A DNA stretch of 64,000 bases from Dyadobacter jejuensis (GCF_003149085.1 NZ_QGDT01000010.1:1-64000); one strand, 5' to 3'. Positions 1-9,554 are shown, counted from the first letter of the stretch. Program-made: numbers and translations. Notes: generated from the sequence alone by a model not told the origin.

Positions 1-20
1 GGTTATGATAAAATCACGGC

Positions 21-1032
21 AGAAATGGTCTTGAAAATAACACTCTACATAGAGGTTCGATACCTACGGCATCGTCATTCACGATTCATTAATTAATTCT
101 CTATAAACGTTTTATCCCGCTGGGATAAGGTGACAATAGATATCAATTGAAATAAGGATCATTGGGGATTTTGAAAACATGCGGCTCAAAGATGCCAGAG
201 GCATCTAACGTTTATAGCCCAAACGCAAACATATGAATTTTCCGACTGCAGCGCAGTCGAACCATAGCCGACAATTGCCAAATACCTTGGGTTTCCATAA
301 AACCACCACAGAATTGATGATGGAAAAACCACTCTACATAGAGGTTCGATACCTACGGCATCGTCATTCATTATTTGATTCTCTATAAACGTTTTATCCC
401 GCTGGGATAAGGTGACAATAGATATCAATTGAAATAAGGATCATTGGGGATTTTGAAAACATGCGGCTCAAAGATGCCAGAGGCATCTAACGTTTATAGC
501 AAAAACGAAAACAAGTGAATCTCCCGACTGCAGCGCAGTCGAACCATAGCCGACAATTGCCAAATACCTTGGGTTTCCATAAAACCACCATAGAAATGAT
601 GATGGAAATACCACACTATATAGAGGTTCGATACCTACGGCATCGTCATTCATTATTTGATTCTCTATAAACGTTTTATCCCGCTGGGATAAGGTGACAA
701 TAGATATCAATTGAAATAAGGATCATTGGGGATTTTGAAAACATGCGGCTCAAAGATGCCAGAGGCATCTAACGTTTATAGCCCAAACGCAAACATATGA
801 ATTTTCCGACTGCAGCGCAGTCGAACCATAGCCGACAATTGCCAAATACCTTGGGTTTCCATAAAACCACCATAGAAATGATGATGGAAATACCACTCTT
901 CATAGAGGTTCGATACCTACGGCATCGTCATTCACGATTCATTAATTAATTCTCTATAAACGTTTTATCCCGCTGGGATAAGGTTACAATAGATATCAAT
1001 TGAAATAAGGATCATTGGGGATTTTGAGAACA
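21..1032. repeat. Tandem array of ~282-bp hairpin-rich units
   Basis: Three complete units (180-461, 462-743, 744-1032; lengths 282, 282 and 289) follow a partial, more diverged copy (about 21-179). Each unit carries three short perfect hairpins, seen in the first full unit as GATGCC-AGA-GGCATC (191-205), CGACTGC-AGC-GCAGTCG (243-259) and TTATCCC-GCT-GGGATAA (394-410). The third unit is 7 bp longer because of a variant near 930-955 that it shares with the partial first copy; the two middle copies share the shorter version. An 80-codon minus-strand frame with a TTG start runs through two units but is closed by the 7-bp variant, so I read the array as non-coding. It may continue to the left of the window. 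Confidence 0.9.
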
Positions 1033-1189
1033 TGCTATTCAAAGATCCTCCATATGAATGGATTTCAATCCCCAGAGCAACAGCTCGCAAGGATCTTCAA
1101 CTTAAAATATCCATAAATTCTCCGGTTTTTGTTTAACTTAGCAAACTAAATTACCCCTAAACCATATTATTCTCTTTTTTACAAAACCC
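1033..1189. other. Spacer between repeat array and beta-helix gene
   Basis: AT-rich sequence without a gene. It holds one inverted pair, AAGATCCT at 1042-1049 and AGGATCTT at 1090-1097, separated by 40 bases. No convincing promoter hexamer pair could be placed, although the promoter of the downstream gene should lie here. Confidence 0.4.
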
Positions 1190-2869
1190 ATGAAGACCTA
1201 CGTAACTCATTTGATGCAATATGCCCTATTGCTGTTGCTATTATTATGCCCTGTACTAATGACCCAAGCCCAAACCAAAGGGCAGCAAGAAGAGGTGGTG
1301 ATCACCTCCCAAAAAAAACAAAAAACCCGGGTATCCACCAGTGAGCAGGGCGTGCTGCAAGTGAATGTCGCTCCGGCGGATGCACGCAAATTTAAAGCTG
1401 CCGGCCAGGTTAGCTATGCCGACTTTGGAGCCAAAGCCGACGGTAAGACCGATGCTATGGATGCCATCGCCGCAACCCACGCCTATGCCAACCAGCATGG
1501 CCTAAGGGTAAAAGCCACCGATGGTGCCCAGTACTACATAGGTGGCCAACAACGTACTGCCGTGATACAGACCGACACCGATTTCGGTACGGCATCCTTT
1601 ATCATCGACGATACCGACGTTCAAAACCGCAATGCCTCGGTATTTACGGTGAGTTCGGGCCTTCAACCTTTTAAGCTGGAGAATATCAAGACCCTTAAAA
1701 GGAACCAACAAAAAATAGAAGCAAACCTGCCGGGACCCTGTCTGATCACCGTCACCAACGCTCATGTAAAACAATATATCCGTTATGGCCTCAATCAAAA
1801 TAATGGAACCTCCCAGACCGATATATTTGTAGTAGACCAAAGCGGAAAGGTTGATATGGACGCGCCGATTATCTGGGATTTCGACCAGATTACAGACCTT
1901 ACCGCCTTACCAATCGACGAAAAGCCACTAAAGATTACCGGAGGTATATTCACCACCATCGCCAATAAGGCCGAATCGAAATACACCTATTACAGCCGCA
2001 ACATAGCCATTAAGCGTTCCAACGTCCTGGTCGACGGACTTCGCCACCATATCAAGGGCGAAGGAGACCATGGTGCACCATATGGCGGATTTCTTAATAT
2101 CAGCCAATGCGCCTATGTAACGGTCCAAAACACCATTCTAACAGGCCACCGGACCTATCAGACTATCGGAGCGGCAGGCAAGCCGGTCTCGATGGGAAGT
2201 TACGATCTGTCGGTAAATCGCGCCCTAAATGTCTCATTTATCAATTGCAGCCAGACTAACGACATCAACGACGGGAAATATTGGGGTATTTTGGGTTCTA
2301 ATTTCTGCAAAAATTTGCTGTACGACAACTGTACCTTCTCTCGTTTTGACGCCCATATGGGCGTGGCCAACGCCACCATCCGTAACTCTACCTTGGGCCA
2401 TATGGGCATCAACGCCATTGGTAGCGGGGTACTCACCATCGAAAACTCAACCATCCGGGGTAGGAGCTTCGTAAATCTACGCTCCGACTACGGAAGCACC
2501 TGGCAAGGGGAGTTGATAATCCGAGACTGTGTTTTTGTGCCCGCCGGTGGCAGACCAACCAGCGCCTCTCTGATCAGTGGATCGTATTCGGGTCAGCACG
2601 ATTTCGGATATACTTGCTATATGCCCGAACGGATCACGATAGAGAATCTCCGCATCGACGATTCTCAACATCCTGAGGGCTATCAAGGACCTGCCCTTTT
2701 CACAAATTTCAATCCTAAAATGACGGATGCTACCTATCAGGAAAAATACCCTTATGTACTGACCAAAGAGGTAGCGCTCAAAAATGTTACCATCGCCAGC
2801 GGGAAATCACTAAGGGTGAGCGACAACCCCTATATGTTTAAGGCGGTACAAATCAATACACAGCCATAA
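1190..2869 (+). CDS. Secreted right-handed beta-helix (pectate-lyase-3 like) protein
   Basis: A 559-residue protein with an N-terminal signal peptide (hydrophobic core about residues 10-24, cleavage near AQA/Q at 26-28). After a linker, the segment from about residue 48 has the DFGAKADGKTDAMDAI pattern typical of the N-terminal cap of pectate-lyase-3 / glycosyl hydrolase 28-like parallel beta-helices. The rest is rich in N/S/T-containing strands (for example NCTFSRFDAHMGVANATIRNS) as expected for stacked coils. The family includes polysaccharide lyases, epimerases and hydrolases; I cannot assign catalytic residues. It stands alone on the plus strand between the repeat array and a TonB receptor gene and ends at a hairpin terminator. 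A role on extracellular polysaccharide is inference. Confidence 0.75.
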   Translation: MKTYVTHLMQYALLLLLLLCPVLMTQAQTKGQQEEVVITSQKKQKTRVSTSEQGVLQVNVAPADARKFKAAGQVSYADFGAKADGKTDAMDAIAATHAYANQHGLRVKATDGAQYYIGGQQRTAVIQTDTDFGTASFIIDDTDVQNRNASVFTVSSGLQPFKLENIKTLKRNQQKIEANLPGPCLITVTNAHVKQYIRYGLNQNNGTSQTDIFVVDQSGKVDMDAPIIWDFDQITDLTALPIDEKPLKITGGIFTTIANKAESKYTYYSRNIAIKRSNVLVDGLRHHIKGEGDHGAPYGGFLNISQCAYVTVQNTILTGHRTYQTIGAAGKPVSMGSYDLSVNRALNVSFINCSQTNDINDGKYWGILGSNFCKNLLYDNCTFSRFDAHMGVANATIRNSTLGHMGINAIGSGVLTIENSTIRGRSFVNLRSDYGSTWQGELIIRDCVFVPAGGRPTSASLISGSYSGQHDFGYTCYMPERITIENLRIDDSQHPEGYQGPALFTNFNPKMTDATYQEKYPYVLTKEVALKNVTIASGKSLRVSDNPYMFKAVQINTQP

Positions 2870-2909
2870 CAGGTGTGTGAAAAGGGGGCTAAATGCCCTC
2901 CCCTTGGAT

Positions 2910-2941
2910 AATGGCCTGGAAGCATCGATTTCCAGGCCATT
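2910..2941 (+). terminator. Hairpin after the beta-helix gene
   Basis: A 12-bp perfect stem (AATGGCCTGGAA, 2910-2921, with its complement at 2930-2941) and 8-base loop, followed by an AT-rich stretch but no clean T-run. It lies 40 bp after the stop codon of the beta-helix gene. Confidence 0.6.
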
Positions 2942-3102
2942 ATTTATGAAGAATGCCTAAGACCTCCGCCATATTGAGACTACCAGCCCAACAAACTCCT
3001 GGTAGTACGACGATAAAACCCCGGTGGAATGGCAGCGGGGCTGCAAAATTCAGAATTAATTCAAAATTGCGGCCGTAATTGTGCGCAAAAAGCATATAGC
3101 CA

Positions 3103-5508
3103 ATGAAACAAATTATCACCATCTTCCTTTTTACGCTCCTGGTTGGATCCGTAACGGCCCAGTCGGTACGTGTGACCCTTTCAGGAAAGGTAGTCTCCCA
3201 CCAAAACCAGTCGGCGATGTCCTATGTCAATATAGCCCTATTCAGAAATACTACACAGGATTTTGTCGTCGGAAGTATCAGCGACGAAAGGGGGCAATTT
3301 GTGCTGACCGACGTAGCACCCGGAACTTACCAAATACGCATCAGCTATCTGGGCTTCCTTCCTAAAACACAGGAGCTGGTGATCGGCAACCTTAGCCCAT
3401 ACCTGAACTTAGGGACCTTCGCTATGGAAGAGGACCCTAACCGGCTGGAGGAGGTCACGATAACCGGTCGACAGCCCGACGGAGTGAGTGCAAAAATGGA
3501 TAAAAAGGTATATGACCTAGGAGAAAACATCAGCCAGATAGGTGGATCGGTACTGGATGCGATGAAGAACCTGCCGGGCGTGACTCTCGAACAAGACGGC
3601 AAGGTGAGCCTCCGCGGTAGCGACAAAGTGGCTGTTTTGATCGACGGGAGACAGACCGCTATTACGGGTTTTGGCAACCAAACTGGACTCGACAACCTCC
3701 CCGCTTCGTCCATAGAACGCATCGAGATCATCAACAACCCTTCGGCCAAGTTTGATGCCAATGGCAACGCCGGAATTATTAATATCATCTATAAAAAGAA
3801 TAAAGACGAAGGTTTTAACGGCAAAATAGGCCTTACGGCAGGACTGGGGGCGCTATGGATCAAGAAACAGAATCTACCTGAGGTAGGTAAGCAGTATCAG
3901 AATACACCCAAAATCAACCCCTCCTTATCCCTGAATTACAAGAAAAACCGGGTCAATTGGTTTTTACAAGGTGACTACTTGCATACACCTACCCTCAACA
4001 AAAACGAATTTGTAGACCGTACCTATGACGACGGCACCATAGTCCGCCAACAAACACGGCGCAACCGGGATACCAATTTCTCTACCCTTAAAACTGGGTT
4101 GGACTGGTCGCCCACCGACAAGGACCTGTTTTCGCTATCGGGACTTTTTAGCAGAGAAAAGATATTGGACCATGGCGAAGAACCCTTTTACAATAAAGAC
4201 CTGACCGTTAGGAACCGCCTATGGACCTTTTTGGAGGACGAGCTAAAGACGACCGCAACGGCTTCGGCCAGCTACCAACACAAATACCAGCAACCGGGTC
4301 GTTTGCTGACCATCGGGTTGAACTATACCTTCCACCGAGAGGACGAAAAGTATTTCTTTAAAAACACCTTACCCGATTCGTTTGGGGAGGATGCCTTTAA
4401 GTTGCTTAGCGATGAACATGTGGGCGACCTTACCGTCGACTACGTACAGCCTATGCGCTATGGTCGGGTGGAGGGTGGCCTCAAGCTTCGGCGCCGGTAT
4501 ATCCCCACCAATATGCAGTTTTTCCCGGGAGCCAACTCTCCTATCGACTCCCTGGCCGGCGGCTGGGCCAACTATAACGAGACCATCCCGGCCGTTTATG
4601 GCAATTATGTGTATGAAAACCAACGGATCGAGCTGGAAGCGGGGATGCGCTTCGAATTTGTGGACCTACGCTATACGGTAAACCCAAGCCACCCTACCTA
4701 TAAGAGCAATGGCTATACCTACAGCCAGCCGTTTCCTAACTTAAGGTTTGCCTACAAATTTGATGACCATAACAAACTATCTATATTTTATAACCGCCGA
4801 GTCGACCGCCCTAACGAAGTGGACATCCGGATATTCCCCAAATATGATGATGCCGAGATCATCAAAATAGGAAATCCTGCCTTAAGTCCTCAATTTACCT
4901 CGACCATCGAGACGGGTTATAAGAGCAATTGGGAAAAGGGTTATTTCTATTCGGCCTTGTATTACAAATTTACCAACCATACCATCACCCGTATCGGTAC
5001 CATTGTGCCTGGGAGCACCATTATTTATAATATTTTCCAAAATGCTGGCAATAGCAGTAGTACGGGTGTGGAACTTCTGGCCCAACATCAGTTGGCCAGC
5101 TGGTTGGACCTCAGCCTAAACGTGAATGTGTACCGGAACAACATTAGCGCCTTTACCGTACAAAACTTATACCCAATTGAAAGTATGTATACGGCTGCAG
5201 CGCAGTCTACCTGGTCGGGAAATGGGAAACTGATCGGAAATTTCAAATTCAAGAGTGGCATCAGCCTACAGCTATCTGCCCTATATATGGCTCCTGATGT
5301 GGTACCCCAAGGCCGAACAGGGAGCCGGTACGGGGTCGATATGGGGGCAAAAAAACAACTTCCTAAGGGGGATATTTTCCTAAACGCCTCCGACCTGTTC
5401 AACACGATGGTCACCCGGAGGACGGTTATCGGCGATGGCTTTCACTACACCAGCAACGACTACTACGAAACGCAGGTGATCCGAATAGGTTACCACTACA
5501 AGTTTTGA
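3103..5508 (+). CDS. TonB-dependent outer-membrane receptor, carboxypeptidase-regulatory N-domain
   Basis: An 801-residue outer-membrane protein with a signal peptide (residues 1-20, ending VTAQ). Order of domains: a carboxypeptidase regulatory-like beta-sandwich (about 25-110, with SDERGQFVLTDVAPGTY), a plug (about 135-240, with LIDGRQTA, IERIEIINNPSAKFDANG and GIINIIYKK), then a beta-barrel of the outer-membrane beta-barrel family 3 type ending in an aromatic residue (HYKF). No SusD partner, TonB, or transporter gene lies next to it, so the imported substrate is unknown. Members of this receptor type occur as orphans in many Bacteroidota. It ends convergently against the trkA gene with a shared hairpin between them. 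Confidence 0.9.
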   Translation: MKQIITIFLFTLLVGSVTAQSVRVTLSGKVVSHQNQSAMSYVNIALFRNTTQDFVVGSISDERGQFVLTDVAPGTYQIRISYLGFLPKTQELVIGNLSPYLNLGTFAMEEDPNRLEEVTITGRQPDGVSAKMDKKVYDLGENISQIGGSVLDAMKNLPGVTLEQDGKVSLRGSDKVAVLIDGRQTAITGFGNQTGLDNLPASSIERIEIINNPSAKFDANGNAGIINIIYKKNKDEGFNGKIGLTAGLGALWIKKQNLPEVGKQYQNTPKINPSLSLNYKKNRVNWFLQGDYLHTPTLNKNEFVDRTYDDGTIVRQQTRRNRDTNFSTLKTGLDWSPTDKDLFSLSGLFSREKILDHGEEPFYNKDLTVRNRLWTFLEDELKTTATASASYQHKYQQPGRLLTIGLNYTFHREDEKYFFKNTLPDSFGEDAFKLLSDEHVGDLTVDYVQPMRYGRVEGGLKLRRRYIPTNMQFFPGANSPIDSLAGGWANYNETIPAVYGNYVYENQRIELEAGMRFEFVDLRYTVNPSHPTYKSNGYTYSQPFPNLRFAYKFDDHNKLSIFYNRRVDRPNEVDIRIFPKYDDAEIIKIGNPALSPQFTSTIETGYKSNWEKGYFYSALYYKFTNHTITRIGTIVPGSTIIYNIFQNAGNSSSTGVELLAQHQLASWLDLSLNVNVYRNNISAFTVQNLYPIESMYTAAAQSTWSGNGKLIGNFKFKSGISLQLSALYMAPDVVPQGRTGSRYGVDMGAKKQLPKGDIFLNASDLFNTMVTRRTVIGDGFHYTSNDYYETQVIRIGYHYKF

Positions 5509-5514
5509 TACAAA

Positions 5515-5551
5515 TCAAGCTTCCTAGGCCTCTCTGGCCTAGGAAGCTTGA
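5515..5551. terminator. Bidirectional hairpin between TonB receptor and trkA
   Basis: A perfect 16-bp stem (TCAAGCTTCCTAGGCC at 5515-5530, complement at 5536-5551) with a 5-base loop in the 56-bp gap between two convergent genes. T-runs are poor on both sides, but position and stem strength support termination in both directions. Confidence 0.7.
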
Positions 5552-5564
5552 CTTGTCCATATAA

Positions 5565-6242
5565 CTAATGCATGAGTTTTTCGATATCCTTCATCTCTCC
5601 AAAGAGCACCAATACTTCATCTTCATGCATGACGGTATCGGGCGTAGCAATGCCAGACGCCTTGGTAAAGGTCTTGATCAGCCCATTCTCCGAACCTTTA
5701 GATACCGTCAGGACGGTCAGCACGATCACCTGATAGCGCTTGGTAAAGTCGGCTTGGGCTAAGGACATCCCTATGTATTTCTTAGGGACCTTGGTCTCTA
5801 TAATGCTATATTTTTCAGAGATCTTAAAGGAATCGACAATGCCGGAATTGTCTAGGCGCATAGCCAGCCTTTCGGCCGACTCCTCCTCTGGCAACACGTA
5901 TTCTTCGATTTGCATAGCTTCTAGTACCGTTTTTTGAAGGTCCGATACTACCCGGCCTATTATCCTTTTAATCCCTAGTTGCTTGAGCAGGGCCGTGGTG
6001 AGCAATGAGGAGGCTTCGTCCTCACCAATGGCCACGATTACGGCATCGGCATCCTTGAGCGGCAAGGAAATCACCGCACTTTTATCGGTACAGTCCATAC
6101 ATACCGTATGGGTAATCTTCTCCTTGAGTTGCTCTACCTTGGTCATGTTATTGTCGACACCGATCGCCTCGTGACCAAGCTCTGTAAGCCTGATGGCCAA
6201 GGATTTACCAAAATTACCTAAGCCAAATATGACGTATTTCAT
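5565..6242 (-). CDS. trkA: Trk/Ktr potassium uptake regulatory subunit (TrkA/KtrA)
   Basis: A 225-residue cytoplasmic nucleotide-binding subunit that gates a TrkH/KtrB potassium channel. The N-terminal RCK/Rossmann domain has the GLGNFGKSLA glycine motif at about residues 7-16 and an acidic residue ending strand 2 (GVDNN, about 29). A TrkA-C domain follows from about residue 140 to the end. The length matches single-RCK KtrA proteins rather than the duplicated E. coli TrkA. It is the last gene of a three-gene minus-strand operon, 71 bp downstream of trkH, consistent with the channel and its gate being made together. Confidence 0.9.
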   Translation of the reverse strand: MKYVIFGLGNFGKSLAIRLTELGHEAIGVDNNMTKVEQLKEKITHTVCMDCTDKSAVISLPLKDADAVIVAIGEDEASSLLTTALLKQLGIKRIIGRVVSDLQKTVLEAMQIEEYVLPEEESAERLAMRLDNSGIVDSFKISEKYSIIETKVPKKYIGMSLAQADFTKRYQVIVLTVLTVSKGSENGLIKTFTKASGIATPDTVMHEDEVLVLFGEMKDIEKLMH

Positions 6243-6313
6243 AGAATCTAAAACGTTAATATTGTATGCTGAATTTGCCGAAATTCTAGAGACTATCCAG
6301 ATCGAGCAGCATG

Positions 6314-8083
6314 TTAAAAGTTCATCTGCTCATTAGGAAATCTATAGTTTTTGGGCTTATCCTTCTTAATAATCGCAATCAACAGGGTCAGAAACCCTAC
6401 CCTACCTACAAACATCGTAATGGTAATCACGAGCTTACCGGCATTGCTAAGCTTATCGGTCACCCCCAGGCTGAGTCCAGAAGTACTATAGGCAGAGAAG
6501 CTCTCAAAAGCCAGAGAGATCAGGTGCTTGTCGGAGTCGGTTAAGGACAGGGCAAATATAGACATTCCTAGGAAAATCAGAGAAAGGCTGATTATAGCGA
6601 AAGCTCGAGAGGACGAGTCGCCGGTGACCCTCCTACCAAACATTTCTATCGATTCCTTTCCCTTTACCAGGCTATAGATATTCATACTGGCCAAGGCGAT
6701 GGTCGTCACCTTTACCCCTCCACCGGTAGAACCCGGTGCCGCTCCAATCCACATCAACAGGAAAATCAGCATGATCGTGGGAAAGGACAGATGCCCCATG
6801 TCTACGGCATTGAACCCAGCCGTACGAGGGGTAGTAGCGGTAAACAACGCCGAGACCATTTTACCCCAAATGGTAGGATGCTCGGCTAAGGTATTCTGAT
6901 ACTCCAGCACAAAGACCAGTAAAAAACCTACCAGAATGAGTATAAAGGTCGTGTAAGCGATAATTTTAGAATTAAAGGCGATAATCTGTGCCCTATAGAT
7001 AAAAGCCCGGCGGTATACTACCTTATGAAAAAGATTCCATAGCCAGCGTTTCACGAACTCGTATACATTGAATACGATAGCGAAACCCAGGCCTCCCAGT
7101 ACATATAGTGCAATGAGAATCAAATGAAAGTTATAATTGAAACGAAAATCAATATGGTTAATACCTCCGCTGACCGACGAAAACCCGGCATTGCAAAAGG
7201 CAGAAATAGCATGAAAGACAGAAAAATAGATTTGATCGGCTACCGAATCGAATTGCACCTCGTCGAGGGTCAAGAAAATAAGGGAGGCGCCCAGAATTTC
7301 GAAAGATAGGGTGACCAAAATGATCTTATATAACGTTTTGATGACAGACCCAATCTTCCCCTCGCCAATCAGCTCGGTGAACATCAACTGATTTTTAAAA
7401 GAGAAGCCCCCCGAGAAGAAATAACCAAAAAAACCGGTAAAAGTCATGATTCCAAGCCCTCCTATCTGAATAAGAATCAATAAAACGCTCTGGCCAAAAC
7501 GAGTGAACTCCGAAGCCACATCCACTACCGACAAGCCCGTGACACATACGGCACTGGTGGCCAGAAAAAGGGCATCCACAAAGGTGATATGGCGATCGTA
7601 AGTCGACTTCGGGAGCAGCAATAGTGCCGTCCCCAACAAGATGAGTAGCAAAAAGCTTAGAACGAATAATAAAGTGGGATTGAAGTAAAACTGATCGAAG
7701 AAAAGCGTCTTTTTTGACAATTCAATCATAAAGATCCCGTAGATCCCCACATACATCCACTCTGGCCTAACCAGCTGAGTACCATCGGCCCCGCTGAAAT
7801 AATAGTTATCGGCAATGGTAACGGCTATAAAGTAAATACATAGGATAGCCTCCGCATAAATGGTGATCTTGGAAGACTGACTCACAAATTGAGTTAAAGT
7901 CTTGATTAATAACGCAAAAGCAAAAAAGAAGAAACAAAGTTCTAGAATTCTATTGGTCAAATGTTCTATTTCGACGTCGGTATTATAACCAATATGAAAG
8001 AGTATCCCTAAGGAACACAGGAAACTCAGGACCAACAAAACATGGTCGATTACTTTGCGCAATTGTAATATGCGATCTTTCAT
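6314..8083 (-). CDS. trkH: Potassium uptake channel subunit, TrkH/KtrB family
   Basis: A 589-residue integral membrane protein, the ion-conducting subunit of a Trk/Ktr system. The four pore loops carry the expected filter glycines: VTGLSV, NAGFSS, TAGFNA and STSGLS. The N-terminus has extra hydrophobic segments before the first pore loop (about residues 15-140), a longer arrangement than the minimal KtrB. It lies 6 bp after the antiporter gene and 71 bp before trkA, so the three are probably cotranscribed. Pairing with the single-RCK TrkA suggests a Ktr-like complex. Confidence 0.92.
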   Translation of the reverse strand: MKDRILQLRKVIDHVLLVLSFLCSLGILFHIGYNTDVEIEHLTNRILELCFFFFAFALLIKTLTQFVSQSSKITIYAEAILCIYFIAVTIADNYYFSGADGTQLVRPEWMYVGIYGIFMIELSKKTLFFDQFYFNPTLLFVLSFLLLILLGTALLLLPKSTYDRHITFVDALFLATSAVCVTGLSVVDVASEFTRFGQSVLLILIQIGGLGIMTFTGFFGYFFSGGFSFKNQLMFTELIGEGKIGSVIKTLYKIILVTLSFEILGASLIFLTLDEVQFDSVADQIYFSVFHAISAFCNAGFSSVSGGINHIDFRFNYNFHLILIALYVLGGLGFAIVFNVYEFVKRWLWNLFHKVVYRRAFIYRAQIIAFNSKIIAYTTFILILVGFLLVFVLEYQNTLAEHPTIWGKMVSALFTATTPRTAGFNAVDMGHLSFPTIMLIFLLMWIGAAPGSTGGGVKVTTIALASMNIYSLVKGKESIEMFGRRVTGDSSSRAFAIISLSLIFLGMSIFALSLTDSDKHLISLAFESFSAYSTSGLSLGVTDKLSNAGKLVITITMFVGRVGFLTLLIAIIKKDKPKNYRFPNEQMNF

Positions 8084-8089
8084 TAATGA

Positions 8090-9328
8090 CTATTTACTGA
8101 GTCGTTTGATGAGGGCCTCAATGGTAAATCCTTGTACTAAAATAGAGAACAACACGATCACGAATGTTACCGAAACGATAATTTCTTTATAAGGGTTGTC
8201 CGGAATAGATAAGGCCAAGGCGATGGATATCCCTCCTCGCAGTCCCCCCCAGGTCATTATTTTGAGGGTAGATAAGCCTCCAAGACTATCCTTGAATTTG
8301 AAAAGAACCGATGGAATATAAAGGGCTATAAAACGGCCTACCACGATGAGCAAGGCTATGATGATTCCTACAATAAGGTAACCAAACTCAAAGTTGACCA
8401 CCACAATCTCGAGTCCTATGAGCATAAATAAGATGGCATTGAGGATTTCGTCGGTTACCTCCCAAAACTTACCCAAATAGTCTCTGGTAATGTCACTCAT
8501 AGCCAGTCGCTTACCGCGATTTCCGGTCATAATACCGGCCACTACCATAGCCAAGGGACCCGATACATGTAGGTAATGGCAAAGGCTATATCCACCCATC
8601 ACCATGGCGAGGGAAATGAGAATTTCAGTTTGAAAGTGATCGATTGACTTCATAAGTCTATAGCCGACAAAACCGATAATAAGTCCCAATACGACGCCTC
8701 CAATAGCCTCTTGTATGAAGAGCAAACCAATGTCTACGGCCCCAAAGTTTTCGATTCCTACCGAGGCGATCTGAAGTATAGTGGCAAATATAACGACGCC
8801 TATACCATCGTTAAATAGGGATTCCCCTACGATATTGGTCTCAATTGATTTGGAGAGTTTGGCCTTCTTGAGGATCCCCATCACCGCAATGGGGTCGGTA
8901 GGCGATATTAAGGCTCCGAATAACATGCAATAAATGAGCGGTACCGGTAAGCCAAATAAGGGCATGGTATAGTAAAAGGAATACCCCACGATGACCGTCG
9001 ATATAACGGTACCCAAGGTGGCAAAGCTCAGAATACTTTTGGCAGATTTTTGCAGATCGTCCAGTTGAACATGGAGCGAGCCGGCAAAGAGCAAGAAACT
9101 CAATAACATGCCCAACAAAAACTCGGAGAAGTCGATCAACTCCAGGGCTTCCCGGACCAACAAGGTAGCTCCTTTCCAGAAGTAACCCTCTACGATGACC
9201 AACAAGGAAACGATGGTTCCCATGAGCATCAAGCTGATTCCCGAAGGGAGTTTCATCCAGCGAACATTGATATACGAGAAGCCTGCAGCCAATGTAATCA
9301 GAATAGAAAAAAGGATAAATAGCTCCAT
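8090..9328 (-). CDS. Na+/H+ antiporter, CPA1/NhaP-like
   Basis: A 412-residue polytopic membrane protein of the cation:proton antiporter-1 family. Diagnostic segments are ALISPTDPIAVMGIL and, shortly after, ESLFNDGIGVVIFATIL, which contains the Asn-Asp pair of the electroneutral CPA1 ion site. There are about 12 hydrophobic helices and no C-terminal TrkA-C domain. As first gene of the antiporter-trkH-trkA operon it links Na+ (or K+) export with K+ uptake, suggesting a salt or pH homeostasis unit. Ion specificity cannot be read from sequence. Confidence 0.9.
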   Translation of the reverse strand: MELFILFSILITLAAGFSYINVRWMKLPSGISLMLMGTIVSLLVIVEGYFWKGATLLVREALELIDFSEFLLGMLLSFLLFAGSLHVQLDDLQKSAKSILSFATLGTVISTVIVGYSFYYTMPLFGLPVPLIYCMLFGALISPTDPIAVMGILKKAKLSKSIETNIVGESLFNDGIGVVIFATILQIASVGIENFGAVDIGLLFIQEAIGGVVLGLIIGFVGYRLMKSIDHFQTEILISLAMVMGGYSLCHYLHVSGPLAMVVAGIMTGNRGKRLAMSDITRDYLGKFWEVTDEILNAILFMLIGLEIVVVNFEFGYLIVGIIIALLIVVGRFIALYIPSVLFKFKDSLGGLSTLKIMTWGGLRGGISIALALSIPDNPYKEIIVSVTFVIVLFSILVQGFTIEALIKRLSK

Positions 9329-9359
9329 ATTTGATTAGGGTAAATTAAAAACCTAAAAC

Positions 9360-9554
9360 TTAGAGCCTGTTTAAATTTTAATGATTGAATTGTTTGTTAC
9401 CTATTTTTTGTGCGATGCCAGGCAAATTTTTTAGGGATAGCATAAGCTATCGTGCGACGTACCGTCACTAAAAATCTAACGCAGCGGCCGACGCTCGGTT
9501 GTAGCCAAAAAATAGCATAAACAATTAATAGGTTAATTTTTAAACAGGCTCTTA
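9360..9554. mobile_element. MITE-like element with TTA target duplication
   Basis: The ends are GAGCCTGTTTAAA (9363-9375) and its exact complement (9539-9551). Similarity of the inverted ends continues imperfectly for about 45 bases (both sides then have AATTGTTT and CTATTTTTTG). The element is flanked by TTA on each side (9360-9362 and 9552-9554), as expected for a 3-bp target duplication. The 189-bp body has no reading frame for a transposase but holds an inner hairpin (GATAGC-ATAA-GCTATC near 9439). A 3-bp TNA duplication is known for the IS1031 group of the IS5 family; assignment to a parent element is inference. Confidence 0.75.

Noticed and set aside
186..710. Two 80-codon minus-strand frames of nearly identical sequence in the repeat array
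   Set aside because: They start with TTG, follow the repeat period exactly (282 is divisible by 3), contain the hairpins as codons and are broken by the 7-bp variant in the other copies. This is repeat structure, not a duplicated gene.
5192..5205. A 13-base match inside the TonB receptor gene to the CTGCAGCGCAGTC hairpin core of the repeat array
   Set aside because: It lies in frame within a conserved barrel region and lacks the flanking repeat sequence, so chance is the simplest explanation.
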